Shown: positions 10,749-22,567, numbered from the stretch's first letter. The stretch is 64,000 nucleotides of DNA from Liolophura sinensis (GCF_032854445.1 NC_088300.1:50833682-50897681), one strand, 5' to 3'. The notes: generated from the letters alone by a model not told the origin. Made by a program: numbers and translations.

Positions 10749-12324
10749 GAAATACAGTTAGCGTTGTACCGTATAAAGCTCTACATGCAATGTCGCCGTA
10801 ATCAATCCCTATTATAAATGTCAATTGCTATTAAATGTGTGATATAGACAATTATGAATCAGTGAATTCAACGAGTTCATGATCCAAATATTGTAAAAAT
10901 TTCCCGTAACTAAAATGTTCAAAAATACATTGTTATGGTCATGCATGGGTTCATTGTTTATTCATTATTCCTGATCAAGATAGGTATGATACACAAATGA
11001 CACTAAATCCCCTTAATGATCATAGTGAGTGTATTAGGTGATTCCTTTTGGAATTCGTATTAGGCATTTTTAACAGCCAGTTATCAGATGATCTGAAGCA
11101 CTGGGTGAATTTGTGTATTAACCTCACCGAAAGCAGGTGCTCTGAGATGGCCGAGTGATCAGAGAGTCAGCTTGTGACGCGGTGGGTGCTATTAGCGCTG
11201 AGTTTTATCAAGTATCTTGCTACTGCCTCATTTAGGAGGCATGTCTCTTTAAAATGCCCAAATGCTTATAGTATTATAATCTGACTTCATGCGGTGTCTG
11301 GGAAGTTTTACTAAAAGCAAAACGTTCACAACCAATCACGACTATGTATGCATATAAACACATACATGCCTGTTTTACTATGTAGTCTATGTCTACATTA
11401 CACGTTTTCTTCCATTGTCAAGAGTCCTGTAGTCCTTTGTGCATGACGTGAGAACAGCATTTACACATGCTGTTTGTAGAGAAAGGAATTATGTGTGTGC
11501 ACTAGAAGAGTTATATAATCCCGTCAATGAAAGATCCTTTCACGAGGAATTAATCTGACATCAATTCCCACCACTCTCATTAAGCTGTAATCGCTCGTTC
11601 CGTCTCCATTTTATCACGTCTTACACGTCGTTTGTAATGTAGATATGTGTATCGCCTTCATTCAACAGGCGGAAAGGGCCGATCCACCCAAGAATAGCTG
11701 ATGAATATTAATATAAACAGATTACGCAATGAAATAGTAGTTTCCCTATAACGATGGACAGCAAAGAAGAAACAACATGCATAGATTGTTCACATACACA
11801 ACGTTTGATGGCAAGTAAAATCTGACAACAGAAGCACATTTCACTCTCTCGACACGAGTGGGGGCGAAAACGGCATAATCATCTGCATAGCTTGGTATCA
11901 CACTAAACCGTGATGTCAAAATAATTTATTTCAAATATAATTGATCTTTTAGTGATTTCTGTACATTCAGTACACCTCACAGCTGCGTCTGAAATTTTCT
12001 GTGTGTATAAGCCCTTTGCAAACTTGAGCGGGTGTGTGACTAGAATATGATGACAGCTTGTTAAGTTCTGTTGGAGATAGACATCCGCTTAGCTATCATA
12101 TAAAAGTAGTTAAAGGAGTGGCATAAAAGCAGGAGCAATAGAGGTAGTCTCTGGCTTGATTTAAGCTGTTACCGGGCCTCGTCCCTGAATTACTGCTTAT
12201 TTACTCCGTGGGCGCCGGTAAACATGACCGCCGGTATAAGTGAAAACGAATCCAGTTCACATCTAAAGTGAGAGATGTAAAGGAAAGTTACATAAAAGTA
12301 CGTTTAAGTTCTACCATGGATATT
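10749..12324. other. Type A spacer, first part
   Basis: Upstream flank of gene 1; no gene is seen. Nearly identical to 27858-29409. It is homologous to 1-1107 but differs by small indels, such as loss of the AGCTGGAATGTTTC words near 11490. Confidence 0.6.
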
Positions 12325-12512
12325 TCATAAGCAGTTGGCTGTAAATAGGTGAGGTACCATGACTGGTATTTGTTGAGTATGCCTAATGATTGTCATGTAT
12401 TCTGTTACTTAACTGTCAATATATGAGATATCCTGTGTGGTGTTTGTTGAGTATGGTTGGTAATATGTCATGTATCGTGTCAGTTGACTGACTTGGTGAA
12501 GTATCCTCTCCA
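12325..12512. repeat. 75-bp minisatellite, short array
   Basis: About two and a half units with GTTTGTTGAGTATGGTTGG and GTATCGTGTCAGTTGACTG words; far shorter than the array at 1108-1975. Confidence 0.75.
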
Positions 12513-12549
12513 CTGACCTATACATAACCGGAGTAGTGATGACATTTCC

Positions 12550-12600
12550 TGACGTCACAACTGTCCAATATAATGTATTGGACAGTTGTAACTGTGACCT
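12550..12600. repeat. Left hairpin with CRE and CCAAT words
   Basis: TGACGTCAC and AACTGTCCAATA pair with TATTGGACAGTT and GTGACCTCA around a 5-nt loop, with a 6-nt extra bulge on the right arm. Each arm carries CCAAT and a CRE-like TGACGTCA (one base changed on the right here). It lies at the left edge of the inserted element. Confidence 0.75.
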
Positions 12601-12650
12601 CACACGTACGGACTACTTTTTGTTTGTCAACAAGCAGACGATACAACACG

Positions 12651-13226
12651 ATGTTCGTCCGTGCTCGTCCAGAAAAATCTGTGTCTCCGGACAGTCCGTT
12701 CTACCTCACACCATTTCCCGAATGTCGCCTCAAACCTGATGCAGCTGTGTGGTATTACTCCACTCCAATGGGAGAGTATCGTTTGGGAGAGCTAATGAAG
12801 AGGGCAGCCGAGGCTGCTGGACTGAAAGGCCAGAAAACTAATCACTCGGTCGAAAAAACAATCGTCCAAACCCTTGTAAAATCTGGCGTCCCTCCACATA
12901 AAATTATGCAGGTCACCGGGCACAAATCCCTTGCCAGCATCCAGGAGTATGATTCTAAATTAGATCACGTAGAGCAGAAGCAAATGTCGAGGTTACTTCA
13001 GGGCAATCGCGCCTTTAGTCAACCATCTCTCGCGCTTACACTCCCTGGCCGGTCAGTTCAAGTGCACACAAACGAAGTTTTCACGACTCCGATGCCATCA
13101 ACTTCCGCACAGAATCCCACGGATAATCAGCTAACTTTGTCAGCAAACTCTACTTCTCTTTCGTCCTCATCCTGTAAAGATTACACAAGTCTGTTCGGTG
13201 GAGTAGTTTTCAATAACTGCGCTTAA
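12651..13226 (+). CDS. Tyrosine recombinase C-terminal fragment (Crypton/DUF3504), copy A1
   Basis: 191 residues resembling the C-terminus of KIAA1958/ZMYM-type DUF3504 proteins: an SPFYLTP stretch near residue 20, LGELMKRAAEAAGL, then NHSVEK, GHKSLASIQEYDSK and a Ser/Thr-rich tail ending in FNNCA. GHKS and the Tyr of QEYDSK fit the His and nucleophile boxes of tyrosine recombinases. The expected Arg of the HxxR box is Glu, and the first catalytic Arg would lie in the missing N-terminal part, so recombination is unlikely. The frame can extend upstream to 12573, but the ATG at 12651 sits just after the hairpin and is kept in all copies. Expression is unknown. Confidence 0.65.
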   Translation: MFVRARPEKSVSPDSPFYLTPFPECRLKPDAAVWYYSTPMGEYRLGELMKRAAEAAGLKGQKTNHSVEKTIVQTLVKSGVPPHKIMQVTGHKSLASIQEYDSKLDHVEQKQMSRLLQGNRAFSQPSLALTLPGRSVQVHTNEVFTTPMPSTSAQNPTDNQLTLSANSTSLSSSSCKDYTSLFGGVVFNNCA

Positions 13227-13474
13227 TTTTCACTGAAATGTCTGCATTCCTTTTCTTTACAATTCTATTTGTAAAATACCGCTTCGGCCACGTGCGCCTG
13301 ACCCAGTTTTCCGTCAGCCAATAAAAGTGCTCCATTCAGTATTCCATATTCATCCGCAACCAGCTATCGTCTATTGTTACGCGATATGAAATAATTAGCA
13401 CGGTTTTACCCAATTTGTTCAGCGTTCGAGTTTATTTACTTACGTTTTTGACAAGTGGGTGTATAATAAATAGG

Positions 13475-13566
13475 TTATTGGATTGTATGGTCCTGTATGG
13501 ACTCGCAAGCTCGTCCCTTTCCTGGGCGCCTAGGACTCGTCCATACAAGACCATACAATCCAATAA
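13475..13566. repeat. Right hairpin of the Crypton-derived element
   Basis: TTATTGGATTGTATGGTC and its continuation (about 31 nt) pair with the inverse arm ending GACCATACAATCCAATAA around a loop of about 30 nt. The arms match almost perfectly. Confidence 0.8.
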
Positions 13567-13940
13567 GCTATAAATATCAGCCGAAAAGCAAAGCTATGAT
13601 TTATCGTGTATTTCACCTCAAGGTAAAAGAAATGCATGTACAATAGCATAAAGATATGAACCCTTTCCATATGCATACTAAGCAATTTAGTACCTAAGAA
13701 TTTAAGGCAACATTTTTATGTCTCGTTAATTTAATCAAAGGCATAACTGGATATACATAATACATATGGCATAAAATGTTGGCGCCGAAGATCTGATAAC
13801 ACTATTTGCAGCACTATCCCATCCCAAAACATCGCTGCAATTTCTATGACTGCTTTTTGCGACTCCAAACGCAAATTTCCTAGAGCACCCTTGACGCAAT
13901 TCTCGTTTTAGTGTTATTTTCTAGAAGTTTTCCGGATAAG
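13567..13940. other. Spacer, no gene seen
   Basis: AT-rich spacer shared with all A and B modules (for example 30654-31027); contains only common spacer words. Confidence 0.55.
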
Positions 13941-14204
13941 ATTTATTTACATATTTTATTGGTGTTTTACGCCGCTCTCAAGAATATTTCAGGTGTTCGA
14001 CGGCGACAAACATTATGGTGTCAGGAAATCGGACAGAGCCCACGGGAATCCCACAATCACCCGCATGTTGTTTGGAAATTTTCGCACGTGCGGCCAAGGA
14101 GGAAGCAACCATGAGCTGGACTTGAACTCACAGCGACTACATTGGTAAAAGGGTACAACGTCTTTTCGCCGCGTTGGCGTGGTAACCACTTCGGCCAACT
14201 GTGC
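13941..14204 (-). mobile_element. tRNA-derived SINE, copy A1
   Basis: Same family as 4889-5146: GTGTTTTACGCCG near the left edge (tail on the minus strand), TTGAACTCACAGCGAC holding the B box, and a tRNA-like head near GGTAACCACTTCGGCC. Confidence 0.8.
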
Positions 14205-14682
14205 ATCTCCAGACTCTCAGAGCCTTTCTATGGTATATTATACCGTATTCTGTCCATAAACTATAAATAAATAATACAACTACTAAGAACATCATATTCT
14301 TGGTCAGTTGTATATGTTAAACATATATGATTTATGTTAAACACCAAATCTGTAATGTGTCAACTCAAAACATATATCTTGGGTTTACTTTGTAAGCTTA
14401 CCTTGTCTAATACTTACTGGCGTAGCAACTATCCGTAACTACGAACATTCTATTTTTGGTTAATTTCATATATTAAACATAAATGATACATAAAAATATG
14501 ATAAATAAAAAACATAATGATTCAGTGAAAGTGATATCAAAGATTACAACAGTATTCGCAACAAAGTTCTGACCCCTTCCGCGTTCAGAATATTACGTTG
14601 GGGTAAGCTGTTCCAAGAGCTAATATTTTTTTTATCTTCAGTCCGCTGTCTGTGGCTCTGGATAGTATACAGATAGTCTGAC
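14205..14682. other. 3' flank of gene 2
   Basis: No gene is seen. AT-rich; no clear AATAAA close to the gene 2 stop on the minus strand. Confidence 0.5.
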
Positions 14683-17600
14683 TTACTTTGTCACAAAGTT
14701 AAAGGTAGCGTCGAAAATCTTCCCGGTCGTCTTCTCGTGAGCTTTCACCTTGAGCTCTGTGCCACCAACTATAAACTTCACTCCGACTTCACGGTTCTTC
14801 TCTCCCGTCAAATCCGGCAGGTCTACTCTGAAACTACCTAACTTAAAACATGAAGGGTCAGATGTATATTTGGGTTTGGTCACCGTGGATTTGTACACGG
14901 TCGCCCTCATTTTTGTTTGTCCAGAGTAAGTCGGAGAAAAGGTATGTTCGCTAGTTTCCATACCATATGGCACTTCTTCACCAACAGAAACAAATCTGTA
15001 AAAAATATCCTTGCACTTCCTCTCACCTTCAATCATAATTAACTTGTCAGGATCATGTTCACCATCAACAAAAGTGGATAAGCTACGAATTCCGTAAGTA
15101 AAGGCAGCCAGACGGATTCCAATGGCACCGGGCCGATGGCCGAATATCACCGCCCCTTTCACCACAGACAGGACGGCGTCCAGTGGAGTGACCACATTCA
15201 CAGACCGGAAGTTCTTCCGGAACTCCTCTTGGAGAAGTGGCGATTCAGAAAACCCACCCACCAGTAAGATGTGGGAAATTCCTCTACACTTGGGATCCGC
15301 CATTAGTGTTTCTACATGAGTGCTAATTTTCTGAATGGTTGGTTTCATCAACGACTGCATTACTTTACCACTGATTCTCATCTTATCGCCTGTTAACCGA
15401 ACATCTCTGGATAACCCAGACTCAGCCACTTGGTCCTCTAGCGAGCACTTGCTCTGAAAGCTGAACGTTTCATGTAGAGAAGCCGGCAACCGGAAGGTGA
15501 ATTTCTGTTCATCATTACTAGATATCCTCCGTTTATTGATTTCAAATTCTTTCTCAAGTTCCAGCCAATCCGATTTGTGGTGTTTGCCGAACTCCTTCAT
15601 GACCTTTACGGTAAAAATTCTTGAGCAACAGTTCGGTGAACTGGTCGTCTACCTGAGTGCCGCCCCAACCTCCCCCGCTGGCTTTGTGTAGTTCTTTGAG
15701 ATCCCCGCTTAGCATCACCTCGTGCACTGTCGTGTCCACAGTACCACCTGGGTAAAATGAAACGTTATCAACCAAGTTTAGGCCCATGAGTTACATTCTT
15801 TATTTAGATACACATGTAGGGATGACAGATTGAAGAGAAGCCACACAGTTTCAAAATAATGAGTGAGTAAAATAATAAATGATGTGAGTAAAAGCCCTGT
15901 GTCCAAAATTCTGGGAAATGATCCTGTATAGTTTATCATGCCAATGTTGTTGATCAACCATGCCCACACCTAGTTTTTGCCGTTAACGGTTCAACAGCCC
16001 ACACTGTCTACAGCATCCAGGCAGGAGGCAATATGGATAAACTCATGAGCTTATGTATTAGATGAACAGTTACCACTTCATCTGCATAAATACGTAATTG
16101 TTCTCAGTCTTCTAAAGCGCGTGCAATCAAAGTGCAGTACGATTTGAACAACGACACGAATGGGTACAATGACGTCAGATCTTATAGAATCGTTAAAACA
16201 AAAATGGTTTAGATTTAATTCCACGACTAGAATCCCTACGCACATGGCATACGAATGATAATGCGTTTACATTAAGTTAAATACCTCCAGCGTCCACAAC
16301 AATGTATCGAGATCCATTCCGCGAGATGTCGTCTGCGTCACAGAATTCGTCATCGGATCGACTGTTCGCTAATAAGGACTGACAGAAAATGGAGGCCGCT
16401 TCCGGTTCCAGTGAAATAGCCAGTTGATCTCCAAGTATGCCAGACTGGTTAAAGAAACAAAACATGTAAATATATGCTATCATTTGTTGTTTAAATGATA
16501 TCGAAAAGGATGTATCATTGTGAACAAAAATATGAATATAGTAAAAGAATACACTGACTTTTCTTTACACCTGAGTAAATATCAAGGCTGAGTGTTAAAA
16601 TAATAACCCAATTGAATACCAGCGTTTTGTGTGTAATAGATTATTAACAGTCAATCGGATTATATGATAGAAAATCATAAACATCAAAGAAACCTTTACA
16701 TGAAAATTTTATCTCGAATTTGTACCTGTAGAGCGGCTTTCCTCATATATCTGAGGTACAAACAAAAACCAGATAGACTAAAGCAGGTGCATTATGAAAA
16801 AATCAAACAATAAAGTGGTATTTTTGTACGAAAGAAAGGCAACATACCACTCATCAGTACTTGAAGCAATGGTACTGTACGACCTTATTCGTTCATCTTA
16901 CTTCCTAGTAAATATTTTTGAGTACCGTCTAAAACACAGGTCAAATAAGTAAATACTAACTAGTAAAACAGAGCTATAATTGTTAAATTAGCAAGTAAAT
17001 GCTTGATACAAAACATGCAATATACTCCGTGCACAAAGGGCAGAAAGTGTACCAGGGGACACAACTTTTGTAACTCATCCATATTGTGACATGTGTACAT
17101 GGCATGCTCTTGTCTCTGTTGAATTTTTATCATTAACATCTGTGTGTTCTGTGCCAGTCCTATTAACAATAACAGAGCACACCACACATTTTTCTGTTCA
17201 TGATCCAAAGGTTACCTTCAGTACTTATATCCATTATACAAATAGCGCATGCTGAGGGATGGGATATCAGGACCGTGGGATATTTCAAGATCCATGGGTA
17301 TATATCCCCACATTTGTAAGGGAAAATTTGCATCGTCATGTTGAATTATCGTCATATTTTATCGTGGCAATAAATAAAGATTTTAGAGCCCAGGTTGTCG
17401 TTTTCAGGTCTCTTTGTGTCTTACCTGAGATTTGTAGAGGTTCATCTTAAATCGACGGAATAACAACCAGTTTTTCTCCTCCTTGTTTTTGGCGAGTTGC
17501 GAGTAATTTGTCTCCGCTTCATATCCGAAACTGTGGAAATCTCCATACGGGTCTATCAGTACAGAGGTCGGGGTTTTGTACGAGGTCTGAAGGTGGTTGT

Positions 17601-17736
17601 CCCCATCTGACCAAACCTTGTTGGTTGTAATCTTGAGTTTATCAGCCAGAAACTCGTGTTGGAAGGAGAAGGCGTAGCCGGAATATGTTGTACCGATATC
17701 AATGGCGACCACGAGAAGGGGTTTGGAATGGGCCAT
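14683..17736 (-). pseudogene. HSPA12-like gene 2, broken
   Basis: Exon 1 is 17425-17736 (start MAHSKPLLVV, ends LYKSQ), exon 3 is 16285-16444 and exon 4 is 14683-15747. Exon 2 keeps only 25 nt (16726-16750) of 207. Exon 4 is 1065 nt instead of 1064 because of one extra T at about 15618-15620, a frameshift before most of the ATPase lobe II. Intron 3 is about 310 nt shorter than in gene 4. Exons 1 and 3 are both phase 0, so skipping exon 2 would keep frame, but the exon 4 shift remains. Phosphate-1, phosphate-2 and adenosine motifs are still readable, so decay is recent. Confidence 0.88.
16909..16956 (+). mobile_element. SINE tail in intron 1 of gene 2
   Basis: AATATTTTTGAGTACCG and CAAATAAGTAAATA at the position equivalent to 8941-8990, with more changes. 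Confidence 0.55.
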
Positions 17737-18591
17737 GGTTACCTGTTTTACTGCCAGGTCAAGGCTATGTGAACTGAGGAGAGAGGACTGTTCAAACTTA
17801 AATTTCAGATTTAACTAAGCCGAGTTTTCAATTTTGTAAATAACCCCAAAGCCATTGTGTAATAATGTATTAAACATGTACTAAATCTGCTACTGCTATA
17901 ATTGGGATGGAACAAGAGCCTTTGCTTCTGGGGTATGCTAAACCTTTGACTATAAAATCTGACAATACAGGTATGAGCTAATACATTTTTGAATAACCGA
18001 TGATAGGACAATAACTCGATATTAACTAAAACTGATTATAATATATAATTCAAAAAGTATATGTAAGCATAAGTGTGATTTTCTTTATTTGTCCATCAGA
18101 TAAGAGTACTGAAATAAACATGTGAAAATTTGCAAATGTGATTAAACTGGGCAAGTACCTAAGAATATCTTCAAGATACAACAAAGTTAGCCGAGCGTAT
18201 AGGAGAAATCCACGCTAAGTGCCCCACAGACCCTAGGACGTATGATGAGCTATACGTCGATTCGAACATGCGACCCGGTGGGTAATAACATGTAGTCTCT
18301 GAACAGACCCATTCTAAACCGCTGGGTTCTATATAGGCGGACATAAACCGTGTATATTTGGTAAGTTTTGGCCTATAGAGCACGTTAAATCTCCCTCGGT
18401 AAGCTTGCAGGCCTTGATCGATACAACGCTGAGATAGGTTACATCAGTAGGCCTGCTCCAGGCTGACAGAGAAAAGAGTTAGAAACTGAAAGTTTGTACT
18501 AGACAATCAACTTTTCTCCCAGAAGACTTACAACACTGACACGGTTCTGTGAAGGGGAATTAGTCCTATATCTGTAGTGTCGACAACTCAC

Positions 18592-18782
18592 CTCAAGTAT
18601 ATTGATCGCTGGCAAGCTAAAGATTACCACCCTGCTGGATGCTTTCTGGCTAAATGAGCAGGATGGAGAGACAGATGACGTGGCACACCTATAACGAAAG
18701 TGAAAGCAAAATTACACATCACTACCTTCGCCCGACTTCGCTCTGGGATTTTCCTGGAGTACTTCAAGCATCGATATAAATA
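18592..18782 (-). promoter_or_regulatory. Gene 2 promoter and 5' exon
   Basis: TATTTATA at 18782-18775, donor GAG|GTGAGT at 18592, acceptor at 17774-17775. GGGATTTTCC is at 18745-18754, GAAAGTGAAAG at 18696-18706 and TGACGTGG at 18676-18683. The upstream ATG here meets a stop in the same exon, unlike genes 1, 3, 5 and 6. Confidence 0.55.
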
Positions 18783-20389
18783 GAAATACAGTTAGCGTTG
18801 TACCGTATGAATCTCTGCATGCAATGTCACCGTAATCAATGCCTATTATAAATGTCAATTGCTATTATTTGTGCAATATGGACAATTATGAATCAGTGAA
18901 ATCAACGAGTTCATGATCCAAGTATTGTATAAACTTCTCCTTGCTAAAATGTGCAAATATACATTGGTATGGTCATGCATGGGTTCATTGTTTATTCATT
19001 ATTCCTGATCAAGTTAGGTATGATACACAACTGACACTAAATCCCCTTATGATCATAGTGAGTATATCACGACTCTGTCATTCCTTCTAAAATTTGTATT
19101 AGGCATCTTTAATAGCCAGTTATCAGATGATCTGCAGCGCCCAGGTGAAGTTGTGTATTAAACAGCGACCCTCACCGAAAGCAAGTGCTCTGAGATGGCA
19201 GAGAGTCATGCTCGAGACGCGGTGGGTGCTATCAACGCTGAGTTTTATCAAGTATCTTGGTACTGCCTTATTTAGGAGGCCTGTCTCTTAAAAATGCCTA
19301 ATTGCTTGTGGTATGATAGTCTGACTTTATGCGGTGTCTGGGAAGTTTTGCTAAAACTAAAACATTCTCAGCCACTCACAACAATATATACATAAAAATA
19401 CATAAATGCCTGTTTTACTATGTAGTCTGTCTAAATAACACCTTTTCTTCCATGGTCAAGAGTCCTATAGTCGTTTGTGCCTAAAGTGGGCACAGCACTT
19501 ACACATGCTGTTCGAAGAGAAAGGAATTATAGCTGGAATGTTTCTAAACAGCAGCCAGCATGTGTACTAGAAGAATTATATAATCTTGTCAATGAAAGAT
19601 CCTTTCACGAGGAATTAATCTGACATCATTGCCCACCACTCTCATTAAGCTGTGATCACTCGTTAAATCTTTCTTATCACGTCTGACCTGTCACATATAA
19701 TGTAGATATGTGTATCGCCTACATTCAACATGCCGAAATGACCGATCCACACAAGAATAGCTGATGAATATTAATATAAAAAGATTACGCAATGAAATAG
19801 TAGTTAATGATGGACAGCAAAGACGAAACATCATGCAAACGTTGTCCATATACACGGCGGTAGAAGGCAAGTAAAATCTGATAACAGAACCACTTTTCAC
19901 TCTCTCTATACGAGTAGGGGCGAAAACGGCATAATCATCTGCATAGCTTGGTATCACACTAAACCGTGATGTCAAAATAACTTATTTGAAATATAATTCA
20001 TGTTTTTAGTGATTTCTGTACATTCAGTGCATTTCACAGCTGCGTCTGAAATTTTCTGTTTGCATAAGCCCTTTGCAAACTTGAGCGGGTGTGTGACTGG
20101 ATGATGATGACGGCTTGTTTAGTTCTGCTGGAGATAGACATCGGCGTCGCCGTCATATAAAAGTAGTTAAAGGAGTGGTATAAAAGCAGGAGCAATAGAG
20201 GTAGTGTGTGTCTTGATTTAAGCCGTTACCGGGGTCTCGTCCCTGAATCACTGGTGGTTTACTCCGTGGGCATAGATAAATATTACCGCCGGTATCAGTG
20301 AAAACGAATCTAGTTTACATCTAAAGTGAGACATGAAAAGGAAAGTTACATAAAAGTACATTTCAGTTCTGCAGTGGATGTTTCCTAGG
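18783..20389. other. Type A spacer, first part (A2)
   Basis: Upstream flank of gene 2; no gene seen. Its right part matches 47040-47929 more closely than the neighbouring A spacers. Confidence 0.55.
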
Positions 20390-21125
20390 CAGTTGGCTGT
20401 AAACAGCTATCCAGTGTGGTATTTGTTATGACTGGTGAATGTCATGTATTGTGTTACTTGACTTTGAGTATGTGAGGCATCCTGTGTGGTGTTTGTTGAG
20501 TATGGTTGGTAATGTGTCACGTATAGTGTCAGTTGACTGAATAGGTGAGGTATGCTGTTTAGTGTTTGTTTAGTATGGTTGGTAATGTGTAATGTATCGT
20601 GTCAGTTGACGAGTTATAGGTGAGGTATCATGTCTAGTGTTTTGGAGTATGACTGACAATGTCTCATTATCGTGTCAGTTAACTGTGAATAGGTAAGGTA
20701 TCCTGTCTTCTGTCTAGTGTGTCATGTATTACGTTAGTTTACAGTGGGGTATCATGCCTGGCGTTTGTTGAGTATGATTGGTAATGTCTCATGTGTCATG
20801 TTAATTGACATGGGGTGGGTGAGATATCATGTCTCCTGTTTTTTGGGACGATTAATAATGTATTAAACGAATCCAGTTCATATCTGAAGTGAGACATGAC
20901 AAGGAAAGTTACATAAAAGTACGTTTAAGTTCTACCATGGATATTTCATAAGCAGTTGGCTGTAAATAGGTGAGGTACCATGACTGGTATTTGTTGAGTA
21001 TGGCTAGTGATTGTCATGTAGTCTGTTACTTAACTGTCAATATGTAAGATATCCTGTATGGTGTTTGTTTAGTATGGTTGGTAATATGTCATGTATCGTG
21101 TCAGTTAACTGACTAGGTGAGGTAT
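20304..21125. repeat. Internal spacer duplication with a second minisatellite block
   Basis: The words CGAATC.AGTT..CATCT and AAGGAAAGTTACATAAAAGT occur at about 20304 and again at about 20876, each followed by minisatellite units (second block about 20955-21125). So a 570-bp piece of spacer is tandemly doubled here; the A5 spacer has the same arrangement. Confidence 0.65.
20390..20870. repeat. 75-bp minisatellite, A2 first array
   Basis: About six imperfect units with GTTTGTTGAGTATG and TGTCAGTTGACTG words. Confidence 0.75.
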
Positions 21126-21170
21126 TCTCTCCACTGACCTATACATAACCGGAGTAGTGATGACATTTCC

Positions 21171-21228
21171 TGACGTCACAACTGTCCAATATTTTAAATA
21201 CATTGGACAGTTGTAACTGTGACGTCAC
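21171..21228. repeat. Left hairpin, copy A2
   Basis: As at 12550, but both arms carry a full TGACGTCA; the loop is longer (TTTTAAATAC). Confidence 0.75.
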
Positions 21229-21275
21229 ACGTACGGACTACTTTTTGTTTGTCAACAAGCAGACGATACAACACG

Positions 21276-21852
21276 ATGTTCGTCCGTGCTGGTCCAGAAA
21301 AATCTGTGTCTGCGGACAGTCCGTTCTACCTCACACCATTTCCCGAATGTCGCCTCAAACCTGATGCAGCTGTGTGGTATTACTCCACTCCAATGAGAGA
21401 GCATCGTTTGGGAGAGCTAATGAAGAGGGCAGCCGAGGCTACTGGACTGAAAGGCCAGAAAACTAATCACTCGGTCCGAAAAAACAACCGTCCAAACCCT
21501 TGTAAAATCTGGCGTCGCTCCACATAAAATTATGCAGGTCACCGGACACAAATCCCTTGCTAGCATCCAGGAGTGTGATTCTAAATTAGATCACGTACAG
21601 CAGAAGCAAATGTCGAGTTTACTTCAGGGCAATCGCGCCTTCAGTCAAACATCTCTCGCGCTTACACTCCCTGGCCGGTCAGTTCAAGTGCACACAAACG
21701 AAGTTTTCACGACTCCGATGCCATCAACTTCCGAAATGAATCCCACGGATAATCAGCTAACTTTGTCAGCAAACTCTACTTCTCTTTCGTCCTCATCCTG
21801 TAAAGATCACACTAGTCTGTTCGGTAGCGCAGTGTTCAATAACTGCACTTAA
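21276..21852 (+). pseudogene. Tyrosine recombinase fragment, copy A2 (frameshifted)
   Basis: The first frame runs through SPFYLTP and NHSVRK, where the HxxR Arg is present, then shifts at a run of six A residues (about 21479-21484). The part with GHKSLASIQE and the Ser-rich tail continues in another frame from about 21532. QEYDSK reads QECDSK here, so the nucleophile Tyr position is also changed. A decayed paralogue of 12651-13226. Confidence 0.75.
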
Positions 21853-22101
21853 TTTTCACTAAAATGTCTCCATTCCTTTTCTTTACACTTCTATTTGTAA
21901 AAAACCGCTTCGGGCCATGTGCGCCTGACCCAGTTTTATGTCAGCCAATGAAAGTGCTACATTCAGTATTCCATATTCATCGCAAATCAGCTATCGTCTA
22001 TTGTTACGCGATATGAAATAATTAGCACGGTTTTACCCAATTTGTTTAGCGTTCGAGTATATTTACTTACATTTTTGACAAGTGGGTGTATAATAAAAAG
22101 G

Positions 22102-22193
22102 TTATTGGATTGTATGGTCCTGTATGGACTCGCAAGCTCGTCCCTTTCCTGGGCGCCTAGGGCTCGTCCATACAAGACCATACAATCCAATAA
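22102..22193. repeat. Right hairpin, copy A2
   Basis: Arms starting TTATTGGATTGTATGGTC and ending GACCATACAATCCAATAA, as in copy A1. Confidence 0.8.
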
Positions 22194-22567
22194 ACTATAA
22201 ATATCAGCCAAAAAGCAAAGCTGTGATTTATCGTCTATTTCACCTCAAGGTAAAAGTAATGCATGTACAATAGCATAAAGATATGAACCCTTTCCATATG
22301 CATACTAAGCAATTTAGTACCCAAGAATTTAAGGCAACATTTTTATGTCTCGTTAATTTAATCAAAGGCATAACTGGATATACATAATACATATGGCATA
22401 AAAAGTTGGCACCGAAGATCTGATAACACTATTTGCAGCACTATCCCATCCCAAAACATCGCTGCAATTTCTATGACTGTTTTTAGCGACTCCAAACGCA
22501 AATTTCCTAGAGCACCCTTGACGCAATTCTCGTTTTAGTGTTATTTTCTAGAAGTTTTCCGGATAAG
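22194..22567. other. Spacer, no gene seen
   Basis: Equivalent of 13567-13940 with few differences. Confidence 0.5.

Larger units (their letters stand above)
12556..13566 (+). mobile_element. 1-kb Crypton-derived element
   Basis: Comparison with the type B spacer, which runs from TTTTCTAACAT to CCAAAAAGCAAAGCTG without it, shows an insertion of about 1 kb here. It consists of a left hairpin, one open frame for a tyrosine-recombinase C-terminal piece, and a right hairpin. Cryptons are DNA transposons that use tyrosine recombinases and lack terminal inverted repeats and usually target duplications. The element lacks the N-terminal half of its recombinase, so it is a truncated or non-autonomous copy. 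The ends are approximate. Confidence 0.6.
21177..22193 (+). mobile_element. 1-kb Crypton-derived element, copy A2
   Basis: Same structure and insertion point as 12556-13566: hairpin, recombinase fragment, hairpin. Confidence 0.6.

Noticed and set aside
13475-13566. Right hairpin as a Helitron 3' end
   Set aside because: No CTRR terminus follows it and the element carries a tyrosine-recombinase piece, not Rep/helicase.
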